Shown: positions 11,351 through 21,099 of the stretch, in pieces
Layout of the letters: each line of letters begins with the position of its first letter
How positions within the stretch are numbered: position 1 is the stretch's first letter
Assembly: GCA_018242165.1 (NCBI GenBank)
Contig: JAFECL010000033.1
Location: 1 to 37,334, forward strand
DNA from: Pseudomonadota bacterium
GTDB lineage: Bacteria; Pseudomonadota; Alphaproteobacteria; Sphingomonadales; Sphingomonadaceae
Direction of reading: 5' to 3'
Length of the DNA: 37,334 nucleotides
Program-made: the position numbers and the translations under genes
Notes under the pieces: model-generated
Databases searched by the model: none
The model's input: only the letters and a program-made list of their open reading frames with translations
What the model was told of the DNA's origin: nothing

Positions 11351-11378
11351 TTGCCTGCCCCCACGCCGCTGGTATGGG
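11351..11378 (+). promoter_or_regulatory. Candidate eno promoter
   Basis: TTGCCT at 11351-11356, 16-bp spacer, TATGGG at 11373-11378, placing transcription start about 28 bp before the eno ATG. The hexamers are moderate matches to the housekeeping consensus. Confidence 0.35.
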
Positions 11379-11406
11379 AGCGCCCAACTGCCCCAACGGA
11401 GGTTAA

Positions 11407-12697
<1,291 letters not shown>

Positions 12698-12713
<16 letters not shown>

Positions 12714-13315
12714 ATCAACGCCGCGTCGATTTCCTTGGCGCGGCGGAAGGCGGGGCGCCCGCGCAGCGGGCCAAGGTAGGCGTCGAATTCCGCGCGCGGC
12801 TCGACCAGCTTGAAGGTCAGCATGAAATCGAGTTGCGAGGCGACATAAATGTCCGCCGCGCTGAACCTGTCGCCGGCAATGAAGGCCTTGCCCGCCACGG
12901 CGCCGGCGATGGTGTTCAGGGCGAGATCGAAATTGCCGAACCCGGCCATCGCCTGCCTCTCGGCGGGCACTTCCCAGCCCATCGCCTTGGCGGTGAAGAC
13001 CGCTTCGATCGGTCCGGCGGTAAAGAACAGCCAGCGGTAGTAATCATGCCGGTCGGCCGGCGCCGGGGCGAGGCCCGCCTCGGGAAAGGCATCGGCCAGA
13101 TAGGCGCAGATCGCCGCGCATTCGGTCACCACCCGGTCGCCATGGCGGATCGCCGGAACCTTGCCCATCGGGTTGATGGCAAGATATTCCGGCGCCTTCA
13201 TCGTGCCGCCATAGTCCAGCAGCACGGTTTCGTAGGGCGCGCCAAGCTCTTCCAGCATCCAGCGGATGATCTGCCCGCGCGATTGCGGGTTGGTGTAGAA
13301 AGTCAGCTGGCTCAT
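12698..13315 (-). CDS. Glutathione S-transferase family protein
   Basis: A 205-residue protein of GST fold. The N-terminal thioredoxin-like domain starts MSQLTFYTNPQSRGQIIRWM, with the usual small polar residues of the glutathione site, the cis-Pro loop MGKVPAIRHGD, and TECAAICAYLADAFPE at the end of this domain. The C-terminal all-helical domain holds FIAGDRFSAADIYVASQLDF, including the N-capping motif of the family. The substrate cannot be told from sequence; detoxification or peroxide handling is typical. It has its own promoter and a GGAGGG ribosome binding site, and is convergent with eno. Confidence 0.85.
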
Positions 13316-13346
13316 CGCGGTTCCCTCCCGGCGGCGGTTGAGAACA

Positions 13347-13374
13347 GATGTAGAACTTTGCGCGCGCCTGTCAA
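13347..13374 (-). promoter_or_regulatory. Promoter of the GST gene
   Basis: On the minus strand TTGACA (13374-13369) is separated by 16 bp from TACATC (13352-13347), about 30 bp upstream of the GST start codon. The -35 overlaps the ribH stop codon, so the GST gene can be transcribed apart from the riboflavin operon. Confidence 0.5.
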
Positions 13375-13793
13375 CCGGCGAAGCGGTTCTTCAGATCGAG
13401 CAGCGCGATCGCCGCCTTGGCCGCCTCGCCGCCCTTGTCCTTCTGCCTGGGGTCGGCGCGGACCAGGGCCTGGGCTTCGTTCTCCACGGTGAGGATGCCG
13501 TTGCCGATGGCGAGGCCGTCCATGGTCAGCGCCATGATCCCGCGCGCGCTTTCGCCGGCGACGATCTCGAAGTGGTAGGTCTCGCCACGGATCACCACGC
13601 CGATGCCGACATAACCGTCGTATTGCCCGCTCTGGTCGGCCAGCGCGATGGCGCCGGGCACTTCCAGCGCGCCGGGAACGGTGATCACGTCGACCGCATG
13701 GCCGGCGGCCTTCAGCGCGGCGCTCGCGCCGGCCACCAGCATATCGTTGAGGTGGTCGTAGAACCGGGCTTCGACGATCAGGAAACGGGCCAT
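13371..13793 (-). CDS. ribH: 6,7-dimethyl-8-ribityllumazine synthase RibH
   Basis: Condenses 5-amino-6-ribitylaminouracil with dihydroxybutanone phosphate to lumazine, the penultimate riboflavin step. The 140 residues are normal for the short alphaproteobacterial form. Motifs: start [17 protein letters not shown], the sugar-phosphate/pyrimidine loop [14 protein letters not shown], and [21 protein letters not shown] with the catalytic-region histidine, then [17 protein letters not shown]. The ATG at 13793 has GGAG upstream; a longer in-frame start at 13838 is unlikely. Last gene of the ribBX - permease - ribH operon. Confidence 0.95.
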   Translation of the reverse strand: MARFLIVEARFYDHLNDMLVAGASAALKAAGHAVDVITVPGALEVPGAIALADQSGQYDGYVGIGVVIRGETYHFEIVAGESARGIMALTMDGLAIGNGILTVENEAQALVRADPRQKDKGGEAAKAAIALLDLKNRFAG

Positions 13794-13803
13794 GGGGAAC
13801 TCC

Positions 13804-14640
13804 TCAAACAAAAACCAGCGCAACGGCGCCAGCAACAATCAGCAAGCCGGCGGCGATCCGCCGGGCGTCGAGCCGCTCTTTGAGCATCACCGCCGCCAGC
13901 ACAAGCCCGATCAGCACACTCGATTCGCGGATTGCCGTAACCGGGCCAACCGGCGCAATCCGCATCGCATAGGATACCGTGCCGTAGGATAGCAGCATCA
14001 TCAGGCCGATCGGCCAACTGGGGCGCCAGCTTTGCGCCAGCCGCGCGCGGGCGCCGCCCGGGTCGGTGGCCAGCAGCCACAGCGGGATCACCGCGCCATC
14101 GGCCAGCAAGATCCAGGCGAGGAAATCGAAGGGGTCTTGCGCCAGCCGGATCCCCTTGGCGGTCATCAGGTTGTAGCCGATGGTGGCAAGGCCCGTCAGC
14201 AGCGCCGCGCCCCAGCCATGCCGGCTCATGGTGCGGCCGGCGGCCAGCAACAGGATCCCGCCGGCGATGGTGGCAATCGCGGCATAGGCGCCCAGCGACA
14301 GGTGATCGCCCAACAACAGCGCGCCGCCCACCGCCATCGCCAGCGGCACAATCCCGCGCGCCACCGGATAGGCTGCCGAAAAGTCGGACAGCCGGTATGA
14401 ACGCAGCAGCAGCAGATGGTATGTCGCGCCGATCACGCCAAAGCCCGCCACATAGGGCCACAGCTCCAGCGGCAGCGCGCCGCGCCACAGTACCACCGGC
14501 AGCATCGTTGCCAGTTCGATCAGGCAGCACCAGACGCGGATCGCCAGCCGGTCTTCCCCCGCCTTGAGGAAGGCGTGGCTGACCACCGAGGTCAATGCCG
14601 AAACCAGTGCCAGCAATAGCCCCAGGCCGGGGTTGCTCAT
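13804..14640 (-). CDS. EamA/DMT-family permease, candidate riboflavin transporter
   Basis: A 278-residue drug/metabolite-transporter-superfamily protein with about ten hydrophobic helices arranged as two EamA repeats (first helix [20 protein letters not shown]; second repeat from about residue 150). The ATG overlaps the ribBX stop (ATGA), and ribH follows 10 bp after its stop, so it is embedded in the riboflavin operon. RibN riboflavin importers of other alphaproteobacteria belong to the same superfamily and are of similar size. A riboflavin or flavin-precursor transport role is therefore inferred from context; the sequence itself shows only an EamA-type permease. Confidence 0.8.
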   Translation of the reverse strand: MSNPGLGLLLALVSALTSVVSHAFLKAGEDRLAIRVWCCLIELATMLPVVLWRGALPLELWPYVAGFGVIGATYHLLLLRSYRLSDFSAAYPVARGIVPLAMAVGGALLLGDHLSLGAYAAIATIAGGILLLAAGRTMSRHGWGAALLTGLATIGYNLMTAKGIRLAQDPFDFLAWILLADGAVIPLWLLATDPGGARARLAQSWRPSWPIGLMMLLSYGTVSYAMRIAPVGPVTAIRESSVLIGLVLAAVMLKERLDARRIAAGLLIVAGAVALVFV

Positions 14641-15908
14641 CCCTCGGGGATCGGCTGTTCGCCGACGATGTTGAGGCCATAGCCCTCGATCGCGACGACG
14701 TTGTGGCGCGAATTGGTCAGCAGCACCATGTCGTGGATGCCAAGATCGGCCAGGATCTGTGCACCGATACCATAGGCGCGCAGGTCCATCTCGGGGGCGC
14801 CCAGGCTGCCGACCTCGCGGGCCAGCGCGTCTCCGCCTTCGGGCATCAGCACCACGATCACCCCGGCGCCGGCCTTGCCGACCTCGGCCATGGCGCGCTG
14901 GAGGATGCGCTTGCGCGCGCCGGGCTGGCCCAGCACGTCGGAATAGATCGAGATCGCGTGCATCCGCACCAGTGTGGGCTGATCGGGCCGGATCGGGCCC
15001 TTTTGCAGCACGACATGGGCCGAGCCGTCGACCCGGTTGCGATAGGTCTTGGCCACCCAGTCGCCACCATAGTCGGAGGTGAAGGGGGCCTGTGCGACGC
15101 ATTCGACCAGGTGATCGTTGCGCCGGCGGTATTCGATCAGGTCGCGGATCGTGCCGATCTTGAGGTCGTGCTGGCGGGCAAAGCGGACCAGATCGTCCAG
15201 CCGGGCCATGGTGCCGTCTTCGTTCATGATCTCGCAGATCACGCCCGAGGGGTTGAGGCCGGCGAGGCGGCTGATGTCGACCGCCGCCTCGGTATGGCCG
15301 GCGCGGACCAGCACGCCGCCGTCGCGCGCGCGCAGCGGGAAGATGTGGCCGGGGGTAACGATATCCGCCGCGCTCTTGCTGCCATCGACCGCCACGGCGA
15401 CGGTGCGCGCCCGGTCGGCCGCGGAAATGCCGGTGGTGACGCCCTCGCGGGCTTCGATCGAGACGGTGAAGGCGGTTTCGTGGCGGGTGCCGTTGTGGCG
15501 GCTCATCAGCGGCAGGCCGAGCTTTTCGACCCGCTCGCCAGTCAGCGCGAGGCAGATCAGGCCGCGCCCGTGCATGGCCATGAAATTGATCGCCGCCGGG
15601 GTGGCCATCTGCGCCGGGATGATCAGGTCGCCCTCGTTCTCGCGATCCTCGTCATCAACCAGGATGTACATCCGGCCGTTGCGCGCCTCGTCGATGATCT
15701 GTTCGATCGGGACCAGCACCGGGGTCTCGTCGTTGTCGCTGAGGAACATCTCGAGCTTGCGCAGCGTTTCGGCGGTGGGGTTCCAGTCCGGCTCGGTGCA
15801 GTCGCGCAGGGTGTTGGCATGAAGTCCGGCGGCGCGGGCGAGGCCGGCGCGGGTCAGGCCGCCCTCGTTGACGAGACGGCGGACGCGATCGATGATGGAT
15901 GTGCTCAT
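14637..15908 (-). CDS. ribB: 3,4-dihydroxy-2-butanone-4-phosphate synthase with N-terminal HTH and degenerate RibA domain (RibBX type)
   Basis: Forms dihydroxybutanone phosphate from ribulose 5-phosphate. The 423 residues contain three parts. Residues 1-65 are a Cro/CI-like helix-turn-helix ([20 protein letters not shown]). Residues about 68-280 are a complete RibB domain ([52 protein letters not shown]). Residues about 285-423 have the fold of GTP cyclohydrolase II but lack its zinc cysteines: around R315-R337 the sequence reads [16 protein letters not shown] where RibA has a Cys-rich loop. The RibA activity is therefore probably lost, as in other alphaproteobacterial RibBX proteins. The ATG at 15908 is the first possible ATG, since an in-frame stop lies at 15923-15921, and no ribosome binding site precedes it. 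Confidence 0.92.
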   Translation of the reverse strand: MSTSIIDRVRRLVNEGGLTRAGLARAAGLHANTLRDCTEPDWNPTAETLRKLEMFLSDNDETPVLVPIEQIIDEARNGRMYILVDDEDRENEGDLIIPAQMATPAAINFMAMHGRGLICLALTGERVEKLGLPLMSRHNGTRHETAFTVSIEAREGVTTGISAADRARTVAVAVDGSKSAADIVTPGHIFPLRARDGGVLVRAGHTEAAVDISRLAGLNPSGVICEIMNEDGTMARLDDLVRFARQHDLKIGTIRDLIEYRRRNDHLVECVAQAPFTSDYGGDWVAKTYRNRVDGSAHVVLQKGPIRPDQPTLVRMHAISIYSDVLGQPGARKRILQRAMAEVGKAGAGVIVVLMPEGGDALAREVGSLGAPEMDLRAYGIGAQILADLGIHDMVLLTNSRHNVVAIEGYGLNIVGEQPIPEG

Positions 15909-15914
15909 GGGTGC

Positions 15915-15942
15915 GGGGTATCACATCATAATGTGATGTCAA
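15915..15942 (-). promoter_or_regulatory. ribBX promoter with internal palindromic operator
   Basis: On the minus strand TTGACA (15942-15937), 16-bp spacer, TACCCC (15920-15915). The spacer region is almost wholly a perfect palindrome, ATCACAT-CATA-ATGTGAT (15920-15937). Transcription would start near 15908, the first base of the ATG, implying a leaderless or nearly leaderless mRNA, which fits the missing ribosome binding site. An operator between -35 and -10 implies repression. No FMN riboswitch is present. Confidence 0.6.
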
Positions 15943-15951
15943 TATCCCGCT

Positions 15952-16938
15952 TCACATTGTGCCGCGCCAGCGCCGCCAGCCCAGCGGCACCAGTACCCCG
16001 GCCACCCCGCCCGCCACGGCCAGCGCCAGCCCGCTCCAGTAACCGGCGCCAAGGCGCTGCGATCCCTGCAGGATCGGCATCTGCAGCGCGAAGACCGGAA
16101 AGGCGAACTGACCCAGCCAGCCTGCCGTGCGGCCAAGGCCCTGCAGCCGCAGCGCGCCGGCCAGCATCAGCGGGCAGGCCAGCATCACGAAGGCCAGATC
16201 GAACCACCACACCCGGATCCCCAGTGCCCAGCTGCCGGCCAGGATCGCGGGCATCGCCGGCAGTGCCAGCCACCATGGCAGCGGCGGCGCGCGGCGCACC
16301 GCCCACAGCCGCGCGAGGCCAATGCCCAGCACATAGGCGAACAGGCAGCGCACCAGCCCGGCCAGCGCGGTATCGGGCCTGGGGCCGACGTTGACCCCGG
16401 CATAGTGCCGGCACAGCCAGGCCTCGCCCCCCGCCAGCAGCATCAGCAGCGCGGCAAAGGCCCAGCCGCGCACCCGCCGCAGCGCCAGCACATGGGCGGC
16501 GTTGCAGGCCAGTTCGTAAAGGATGGTCCAGGCCGGGATGTTGACCGGGAAGGTGAAGACATGGCCCCAGACCGGCAGCAGCAGCAGGTTGGCCGCCGCC
16601 ACCCAGGCGAAATCCCACAGCCCGTGCGAACGCAGCCACTGCATCGGCAGGCCGATGATCAGCGCCGCCGTCATCATCGGCCACAGCCGCCACCACCGGG
16701 CCCGCAGGAAGGCCCCCGGCGCCATCCCGGCGGCAAGGCGCGGTTCCTGTACCCGGGCCATCAGGAAGCCCGACAGCATCAGGAAGAAGTCCACCCCCAG
16801 ATAGCCGCGTCCGAACACCTGCTGCCCGCCGAACACCGCGCGGACGTGGAGCAGCAGCACGCAGATCGCGGCGACAAAGCGCAACAGTTCCAGCCCGGGA
16901 AGGCGGGTGGATGGGCTGGCGGGGCGGGGGCTGGTCAT
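15952..16938 (-). CDS. Acyltransferase 3 family membrane protein
   Basis: A 328-residue integral membrane protein of the OafA/acyltransferase-3 family, which transfers acyl groups to cell-surface sugars. The N-terminal signature is clear: LELLRFVAAICVLLLHVRAV, with the Arg and His typical of the family, followed by GVDFFLMLSGFLMARV. About ten hydrophobic helices follow. The acceptor cannot be predicted, and no polysaccharide cluster is adjacent. The gene ends 10 bp upstream of the ribBX -35, so read-through into the riboflavin operon is possible. Confidence 0.85.
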   Translation of the reverse strand: MTSPRPASPSTRLPGLELLRFVAAICVLLLHVRAVFGGQQVFGRGYLGVDFFLMLSGFLMARVQEPRLAAGMAPGAFLRARWWRLWPMMTAALIIGLPMQWLRSHGLWDFAWVAAANLLLLPVWGHVFTFPVNIPAWTILYELACNAAHVLALRRVRGWAFAALLMLLAGGEAWLCRHYAGVNVGPRPDTALAGLVRCLFAYVLGIGLARLWAVRRAPPLPWWLALPAMPAILAGSWALGIRVWWFDLAFVMLACPLMLAGALRLQGLGRTAGWLGQFAFPVFALQMPILQGSQRLGAGYWSGLALAVAGGVAGVLVPLGWRRWRGTM

Positions 16939-17045
16939 GCGGCGGTGGCGTCCTGTTCTGGGGCGGCGGATGGTAGTTACCGCGCTTGAAATGTCACCCC
17001 CGCTCAGGCATTTGGCGGGGACAGGCAGCTGGCAAACGGCAGGGC

Positions 17046-17273
17046 ATGGCGCATTTCGAACTTGTTCCGGTAGAGGTATGGCTGGTCATCGCGCTGGTCG
17101 TGCTGGCCTATGCCGGGCTGCGCTGGCGCCGCCGCCGCGCGCGTGACCAGCGCCGTGTACGCAGTGCCGCCCGCCACCGCCGCAACGTGGCCCATGCCCG
17201 CGCCTGGAGCTGGGTATTCGGCCAGGGCAAGACCCTGCGCCTGTCGGATCAGCGCCAGCCCGACAGCGACTGA
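17046..17273 (+). CDS. Small basic single-pass membrane protein
   Basis: A possible 75-residue protein starting MAHFELVPVEVWLVIALVVL. One hydrophobic segment (about residues 9-24) is followed by an extremely Arg-rich stretch (GLRWRRRRARDQRRVRSAAR) and a polar C-terminus. I do not recognise a family. The ribosome binding site is weak, and the frame lies between the divergent acyltransferase gene and the DUF3604 promoter. The transmembrane-plus-basic pattern is coherent enough to list. Confidence 0.4.
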   Translation: MAHFELVPVEVWLVIALVVLAYAGLRWRRRRARDQRRVRSAARHRRNVAHARAWSWVFGQGKTLRLSDQRQPDSD

Positions 17274-17297
17274 TACAGCGCTGTTACACCTGCCCGC

Positions 17298-17326
17298 TTG
17301 ACCGGGCGGCCCAAACTGCCATTCTT
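17298..17326 (+). promoter_or_regulatory. Candidate promoter of the DUF3604 operon
   Basis: TTGACC at 17298-17303, 17-bp spacer, ATTCTT at 17321-17326, about 55 bp upstream of the DUF3604 start codon. Confidence 0.4.
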
Positions 17327-17380
17327 TGCCCGACAAGGTCTCCGGGGTGCGCCGGCGGCCGGGGCAGGAGGGGTTTGGCC

Positions 17381-19270
17381 ATGGGGCTGCGGAAAACGAC
17401 GATCGCGATGTTGCTGCTGGGGACCGCCACGCTGGCGGGTTGCGACCGGCTGGCATCGGGCCCGGCCGATGACAGCAAGATCGCCGAAACGGCGGTGCCC
17501 GAAAAGGTGCTGTGGGGCGATACCCACCTGCATACCGGCAACTCGGTCGATGCCTTCGGTTTCGGCAACCGCCTCAGCCCCGAAGACGCGCTGCGCTTCG
17601 CCAAGGGCGAGGAGGTGACTTCGAGCACCGGGATCAAGGCCAGGCTGGAGCGCCCGCTCGACTTCCTGGTGGTGACCGACCATGCCGAGGGGCTGGGGGC
17701 AACCAAGGCGCTGTACGATGCCCCGGCCTTCATGATCCGCGATCCGCAGATGAAGCGCTGGCGCGAACTGATGCACCAGGGCCCGGCGGGGTCGCTGCGG
17801 GCCACCGCCGAAATGCTGCTGGCGCGGATGAGCGGCAAGCTGCCCGCGGCAATGATGGACAAGCAGGCCTCGGCCAAGCGTACCCGTTCGATCTGGGAAG
17901 CGCATATCCGCACGGTTGACCGCTATTACGACCCGGGCAAGTTCACGTCGCTGCTCGGCTTCGAATATACCCTGATGGAAGGCGGCAACAACCTGCACCG
18001 CAACGTCATCTTCCGCGACAATGGCGACAAGGTGCGGCAGGTCGATCCGCTCGATCCGACCAAGGAAATCTTCCCCGATCAGCTGTGGGCCTACATGGAC
18101 GCCTACGAGAAGAAGACCGGGGGCAAGGTGCTGGCCATCCCGCACAATTCGAACCTCTCGAACGGGCTGATGTTCATGCTGACCGAGCCCAACGGCGGGC
18201 CGATGAGCGCAGCCTATGCCCGCCGGCGCGCGGCGCATGAACCGGTGGTCGAAATCACCCAGATGAAGGGTGACAGCGAGAGCCACCCGTTCCTTTCGGG
18301 CAACGACGAGTTCGCCGGCTATGGCACGGTGGGCTGGGATACCAACAACCTCGCCAACAACCAGCCGATGAAGCCGGGCGACTATGCCGGCTCCTACGTG
18401 CGCGAGGCGCTGAAGCGCGGCCTGATGATCGCGCAGCGGACCGGGGTGAACCCCTATCAGTTCGGCGTGATCGGTTCGACCGACAGCCACACCGCGCTTT
18501 CGGCGGTGGAGGAAGACAATTTCTTCGGCAAGCATCCGGGGGTGGAGCCCAGCGCGCACCGCGCCACCGATGGCTTCATTCCGGGGATGCCCAGCGGGCG
18601 GATGAACTGGCAGTCGCTGGCCAGCGGCTATGCCGCGGTCTGGGCCAAGGCCAATACCCGCGGCGCGATCTGGGATGCGCTGATGCGCCGCGAGGTCTAT
18701 GGCACCACCGGCCCGCGCATGGTGGTGCGCTTCTTCGGCGGCTGGGGCTTTACGCCTGAGATGCTGAAGGGCGACTGGGTTCACGCAGGCTACAAGGACG
18801 GGGTGCCGATGGGCGGCACGCTGCCGGCGGGCAAGGGCGGCAAGCCCAGCTTCATCGTTTCGGCGCTGAAGGATCCCAAGGGGGCCAACCTCGACCGGGT
18901 GCAGGTGGTGAAAGGCTGGACCGATGCCGCCGGCAAGAGCCACGAAAAGGTCTTCGATGTCGCCTGGTCGGACCCCGAGCATCGCAAGCTGGTGGGCGGC
19001 AAGCTGCCCAAGGTGGGCGATACCGTCGACACCGACAAGGCCACCTACCAGAACAGCATCGGCGCCGCGTCGCTGGCCACGGTGTGGACCGATCCGGAAT
19101 TCAACGCCGCCCAGCACGCCTTCTATTACGTGCGGGTGCTGGAAATCCCGACCCCGACCTGGGTGGATTTCGACAAGGTCAAATACCACCTCAACCTGGG
19201 CAAGGAGATCCCGCTGAAGCAGCAGGAGCGCGCCTATACCTCGGCGATCTGGTACAGCCCGGCACACTGA
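17381..19270 (+). CDS. DUF3604 domain lipoprotein
   Basis: A 629-residue secreted lipoprotein. The signal peptide MGLRKTTIAMLLLGTATLAG ends in a lipobox with C21 as the lipidated residue. The mature protein matches DUF3604, a family of unknown function with PHP-like metal-binding motifs: GDTHLHTGNSVDAFGF near the start, FLVVTDHAEGLG, AIPHNSNLSNG, and GSTDSHTALSAVEEDNFFGK late in the protein. A metal-dependent hydrolase at the periplasmic face is a reasonable inference. ATG 17381 is chosen over an in-frame TTG at 17375 because AGGAGG is well spaced for it. First gene of an operon with a parvulin and a HupE-like protein. Confidence 0.85.
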   Translation: MGLRKTTIAMLLLGTATLAGCDRLASGPADDSKIAETAVPEKVLWGDTHLHTGNSVDAFGFGNRLSPEDALRFAKGEEVTSSTGIKARLERPLDFLVVTDHAEGLGATKALYDAPAFMIRDPQMKRWRELMHQGPAGSLRATAEMLLARMSGKLPAAMMDKQASAKRTRSIWEAHIRTVDRYYDPGKFTSLLGFEYTLMEGGNNLHRNVIFRDNGDKVRQVDPLDPTKEIFPDQLWAYMDAYEKKTGGKVLAIPHNSNLSNGLMFMLTEPNGGPMSAAYARRRAAHEPVVEITQMKGDSESHPFLSGNDEFAGYGTVGWDTNNLANNQPMKPGDYAGSYVREALKRGLMIAQRTGVNPYQFGVIGSTDSHTALSAVEEDNFFGKHPGVEPSAHRATDGFIPGMPSGRMNWQSLASGYAAVWAKANTRGAIWDALMRREVYGTTGPRMVVRFFGGWGFTPEMLKGDWVHAGYKDGVPMGGTLPAGKGGKPSFIVSALKDPKGANLDRVQVVKGWTDAAGKSHEKVFDVAWSDPEHRKLVGGKLPKVGDTVDTDKATYQNSIGAASLATVWTDPEFNAAQHAFYYVRVLEIPTPTWVDFDKVKYHLNLGKEIPLKQQERAYTSAIWYSPAH

Positions 19271-19276
19271 TCCGGC

Positions 19277-20107
19277 GTGAGCGACTGGCGTGACAGGCTG
19301 CGGCGGCTGCTGGCCGAGCCGCTGGTGCATTTCCTGCTGGCCGGGGCCGTGGTCTACGCCCTGCTGGCCGGCCGCGCGCCCGACCTTGGCGAACGGCGGA
19401 TCGTGGTCGACCGGGCGGTGGCCGAGGCGCTGGTCCAGCGCTTTGTCGAGGCCTTTCACCGCCCGCCCGACCAGGGCGAAATCGACGGGCTGATCCGCGA
19501 CCACGTGGCCGATCAGGTCTATTACCGCGAAGCGCTGCGTCTGGGGCTGGACAAGGACGACGAGGTGGTGGTGCGGCGGATGCGGCGCAAGCTGGAGCAG
19601 GCCGCCGCCAGCGATGCCGAAACCCGCACCCCGTCGGATGCCGAACTGCAGGCGCTGATCGACAAGGATCCGGCACGCTATGCCGCCGAGCCGCGCCTGT
19701 CGTTCGAGCAGGTCTATCTTGGGGCCGACAATCCCGCGATCCGGGCGCAGGCCCCCGCGCTGCTGCGCCAGCTGGCCTCCGGGCAGCGGGTCGATGGCGT
19801 GCCGGCACCGCTGGAGCGGGTCCATACGGGCGAGGATAGCGCGACGATTGCCGCCGGCTTTGGCGATGAATTCGCCGTGGCGCTGGCCAGCCAGCCGGTC
19901 GGATCGTGGCACGGGCCGGTCAAGTCGGGGCTGGGGCTGCATCTGGTGCGGATCACTGCGCGTACCGCCAGCGCCAAACCGGTGCTCGCCAAGGTGCGCC
20001 AGCGGGTCGAGAACGACTGGCGCGCCGCCGCCGTGCGCGATGCCCAGGCCCGCGACTATGCCCGGATGGCCAAGGGCTATGACATCGTGATCGAGCCGGG
20101 CCATTGA
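19277..20107 (+). CDS. Parvulin-type peptidyl-prolyl isomerase, membrane-anchored
   Basis: A 276-residue protein with GTG start 6 bp after the DUF3604 stop. It has an N-terminal membrane anchor or signal (LLAEPLVHFLLAGAVVYALLAG), a SurA/PpiD-like helical chaperone region (residues about 40-130, YYREALRLGLDKDDEVVVRR) and a parvulin-like domain ending VGSWHGPVKSGLGLHLVRIT. It probably helps fold exported proteins, perhaps its operon partner. Whether isomerase activity is retained cannot be judged, as the parvulin core looks divergent. Confidence 0.75.
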   Translation: MSDWRDRLRRLLAEPLVHFLLAGAVVYALLAGRAPDLGERRIVVDRAVAEALVQRFVEAFHRPPDQGEIDGLIRDHVADQVYYREALRLGLDKDDEVVVRRMRRKLEQAAASDAETRTPSDAELQALIDKDPARYAAEPRLSFEQVYLGADNPAIRAQAPALLRQLASGQRVDGVPAPLERVHTGEDSATIAAGFGDEFAVALASQPVGSWHGPVKSGLGLHLVRITARTASAKPVLAKVRQRVENDWRAAAVRDAQARDYARMAKGYDIVIEPGH

Positions 20108-21099
20108 TCCCTGCCCGGCAAGTGATCCTGCGGCTGCTGCTGGGCCTGCTGCTGGTGCTGGGCGCCGGCTCGGCGCAGGCGGATGAATTGCGCCCCGGCT
20201 ATCTCGCGCTGACCCAGCGCGATGCCACCCATTGGGAGATGATCTGGAAGGCCCCGGTGCTGGGCGGCCTCGCCACCCGGGCCCACCCGCGCCTGCCGGC
20301 TTTTTGCGTTGCTGCTCCGCCGCAGGCCCGGCTGGACGGCGCCGCGCTGGTCACGGTTTCAGCGGTGACCTGCAGCCGCTCGCTGGCGGGGGCCACAGTG
20401 GCGCTGGATGGTATCGAGGCCAGCTTTACCGATGCCCTCGTCCGGGTGGCCCCGCTCAACGCCCCGGTCCAGGCCGAACGGCTGACGGCGCGACGCCCGG
20501 CGATGACCGTGGCCAGCACCCCCAGCCGCTGGGAAGTGGCGCGCACCTACCTGATGCTGGGCATCGAACACATCCTGACCGGCTACGATCACCTGCTGTT
20601 CGTGGTGTCGCTGGTGCTGCTGCTGGGGCAATTGTGGGTGGTGGTGCGTGCCGCCACCGCCTTCACCATTGCCCATTCGCTGACCCTGGCCGGCACCACG
20701 CTGGGGCTGATCGGGCTGGCGCAGGCCCCGGTCGAGGCGCTGATCGCCCTGTCGATCGTGTTTCTCGCGGTGGAGGTGGTGAAGCTCGATCCGGCCCACC
20801 CGCGCCTGTCGACCCGGGTGCCGTGGCTGGTGGCCTTCGGCTTCGGGCTGATCCACGGCTTCGGCTTTGCCGGGGCGCTGCGCGAAATCGGCCTGCCGCA
20901 GGGCGAGGTGCCGGTGGCGCTGGCGACCTTCAATGTCGGGGTGGAGCTGGGCCAGCTGGTGATCGTCGGGCTGACCCTGGCGGCGATGGCGCTGGTTCGG
21001 CACTTCGCCAGCCGCGCGCTGCGCCCGGCGGTCCGCGCGGCGGCCTATGCCATCGGGACCACCGCCAGCTTCTGGTTCCTGCAACGGCTGATAGGTTAG
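20104..21099 (+). CDS. HupE/UreJ-family membrane protein
   Basis: A 331-residue protein, TTG start overlapping the upstream stop (TTGA). A signal peptide (LRLLLGLLLVLGAGSAQA) precedes a periplasmic domain of about 120 residues, then six or more transmembrane helices of the HupE/UreJ_2 type: EHILTGYDHLLFVVSLVLLL contains the family H-x(n)-G-x-DH signature, and AFGFGLIHGFGFAGALREIG is the second hallmark. Related HupE/UreJ proteins are nickel or cobalt permeases; for this subfamily, fused to a periplasmic domain, the substrate is unknown. Its stop overlaps that of the convergent AraC-type regulator gene. Confidence 0.8.
   Translation: MIPARQVILRLLLGLLLVLGAGSAQADELRPGYLALTQRDATHWEMIWKAPVLGGLATRAHPRLPAFCVAAPPQARLDGAALVTVSAVTCSRSLAGATVALDGIEASFTDALVRVAPLNAPVQAERLTARRPAMTVASTPSRWEVARTYLMLGIEHILTGYDHLLFVVSLVLLLGQLWVVVRAATAFTIAHSLTLAGTTLGLIGLAQAPVEALIALSIVFLAVEVVKLDPAHPRLSTRVPWLVAFGFGLIHGFGFAGALREIGLPQGEVPVALATFNVGVELGQLVIVGLTLAAMALVRHFASRALRPAVRAAAYAIGTTASFWFLQRLIG

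Noticed and set aside
15909-15951. FMN riboswitch in front of the riboflavin operon
   Set aside because: Only about 40 bp separate ribBX from the acyltransferase gene, too short for the aptamer, and none of its conserved sequence is present.
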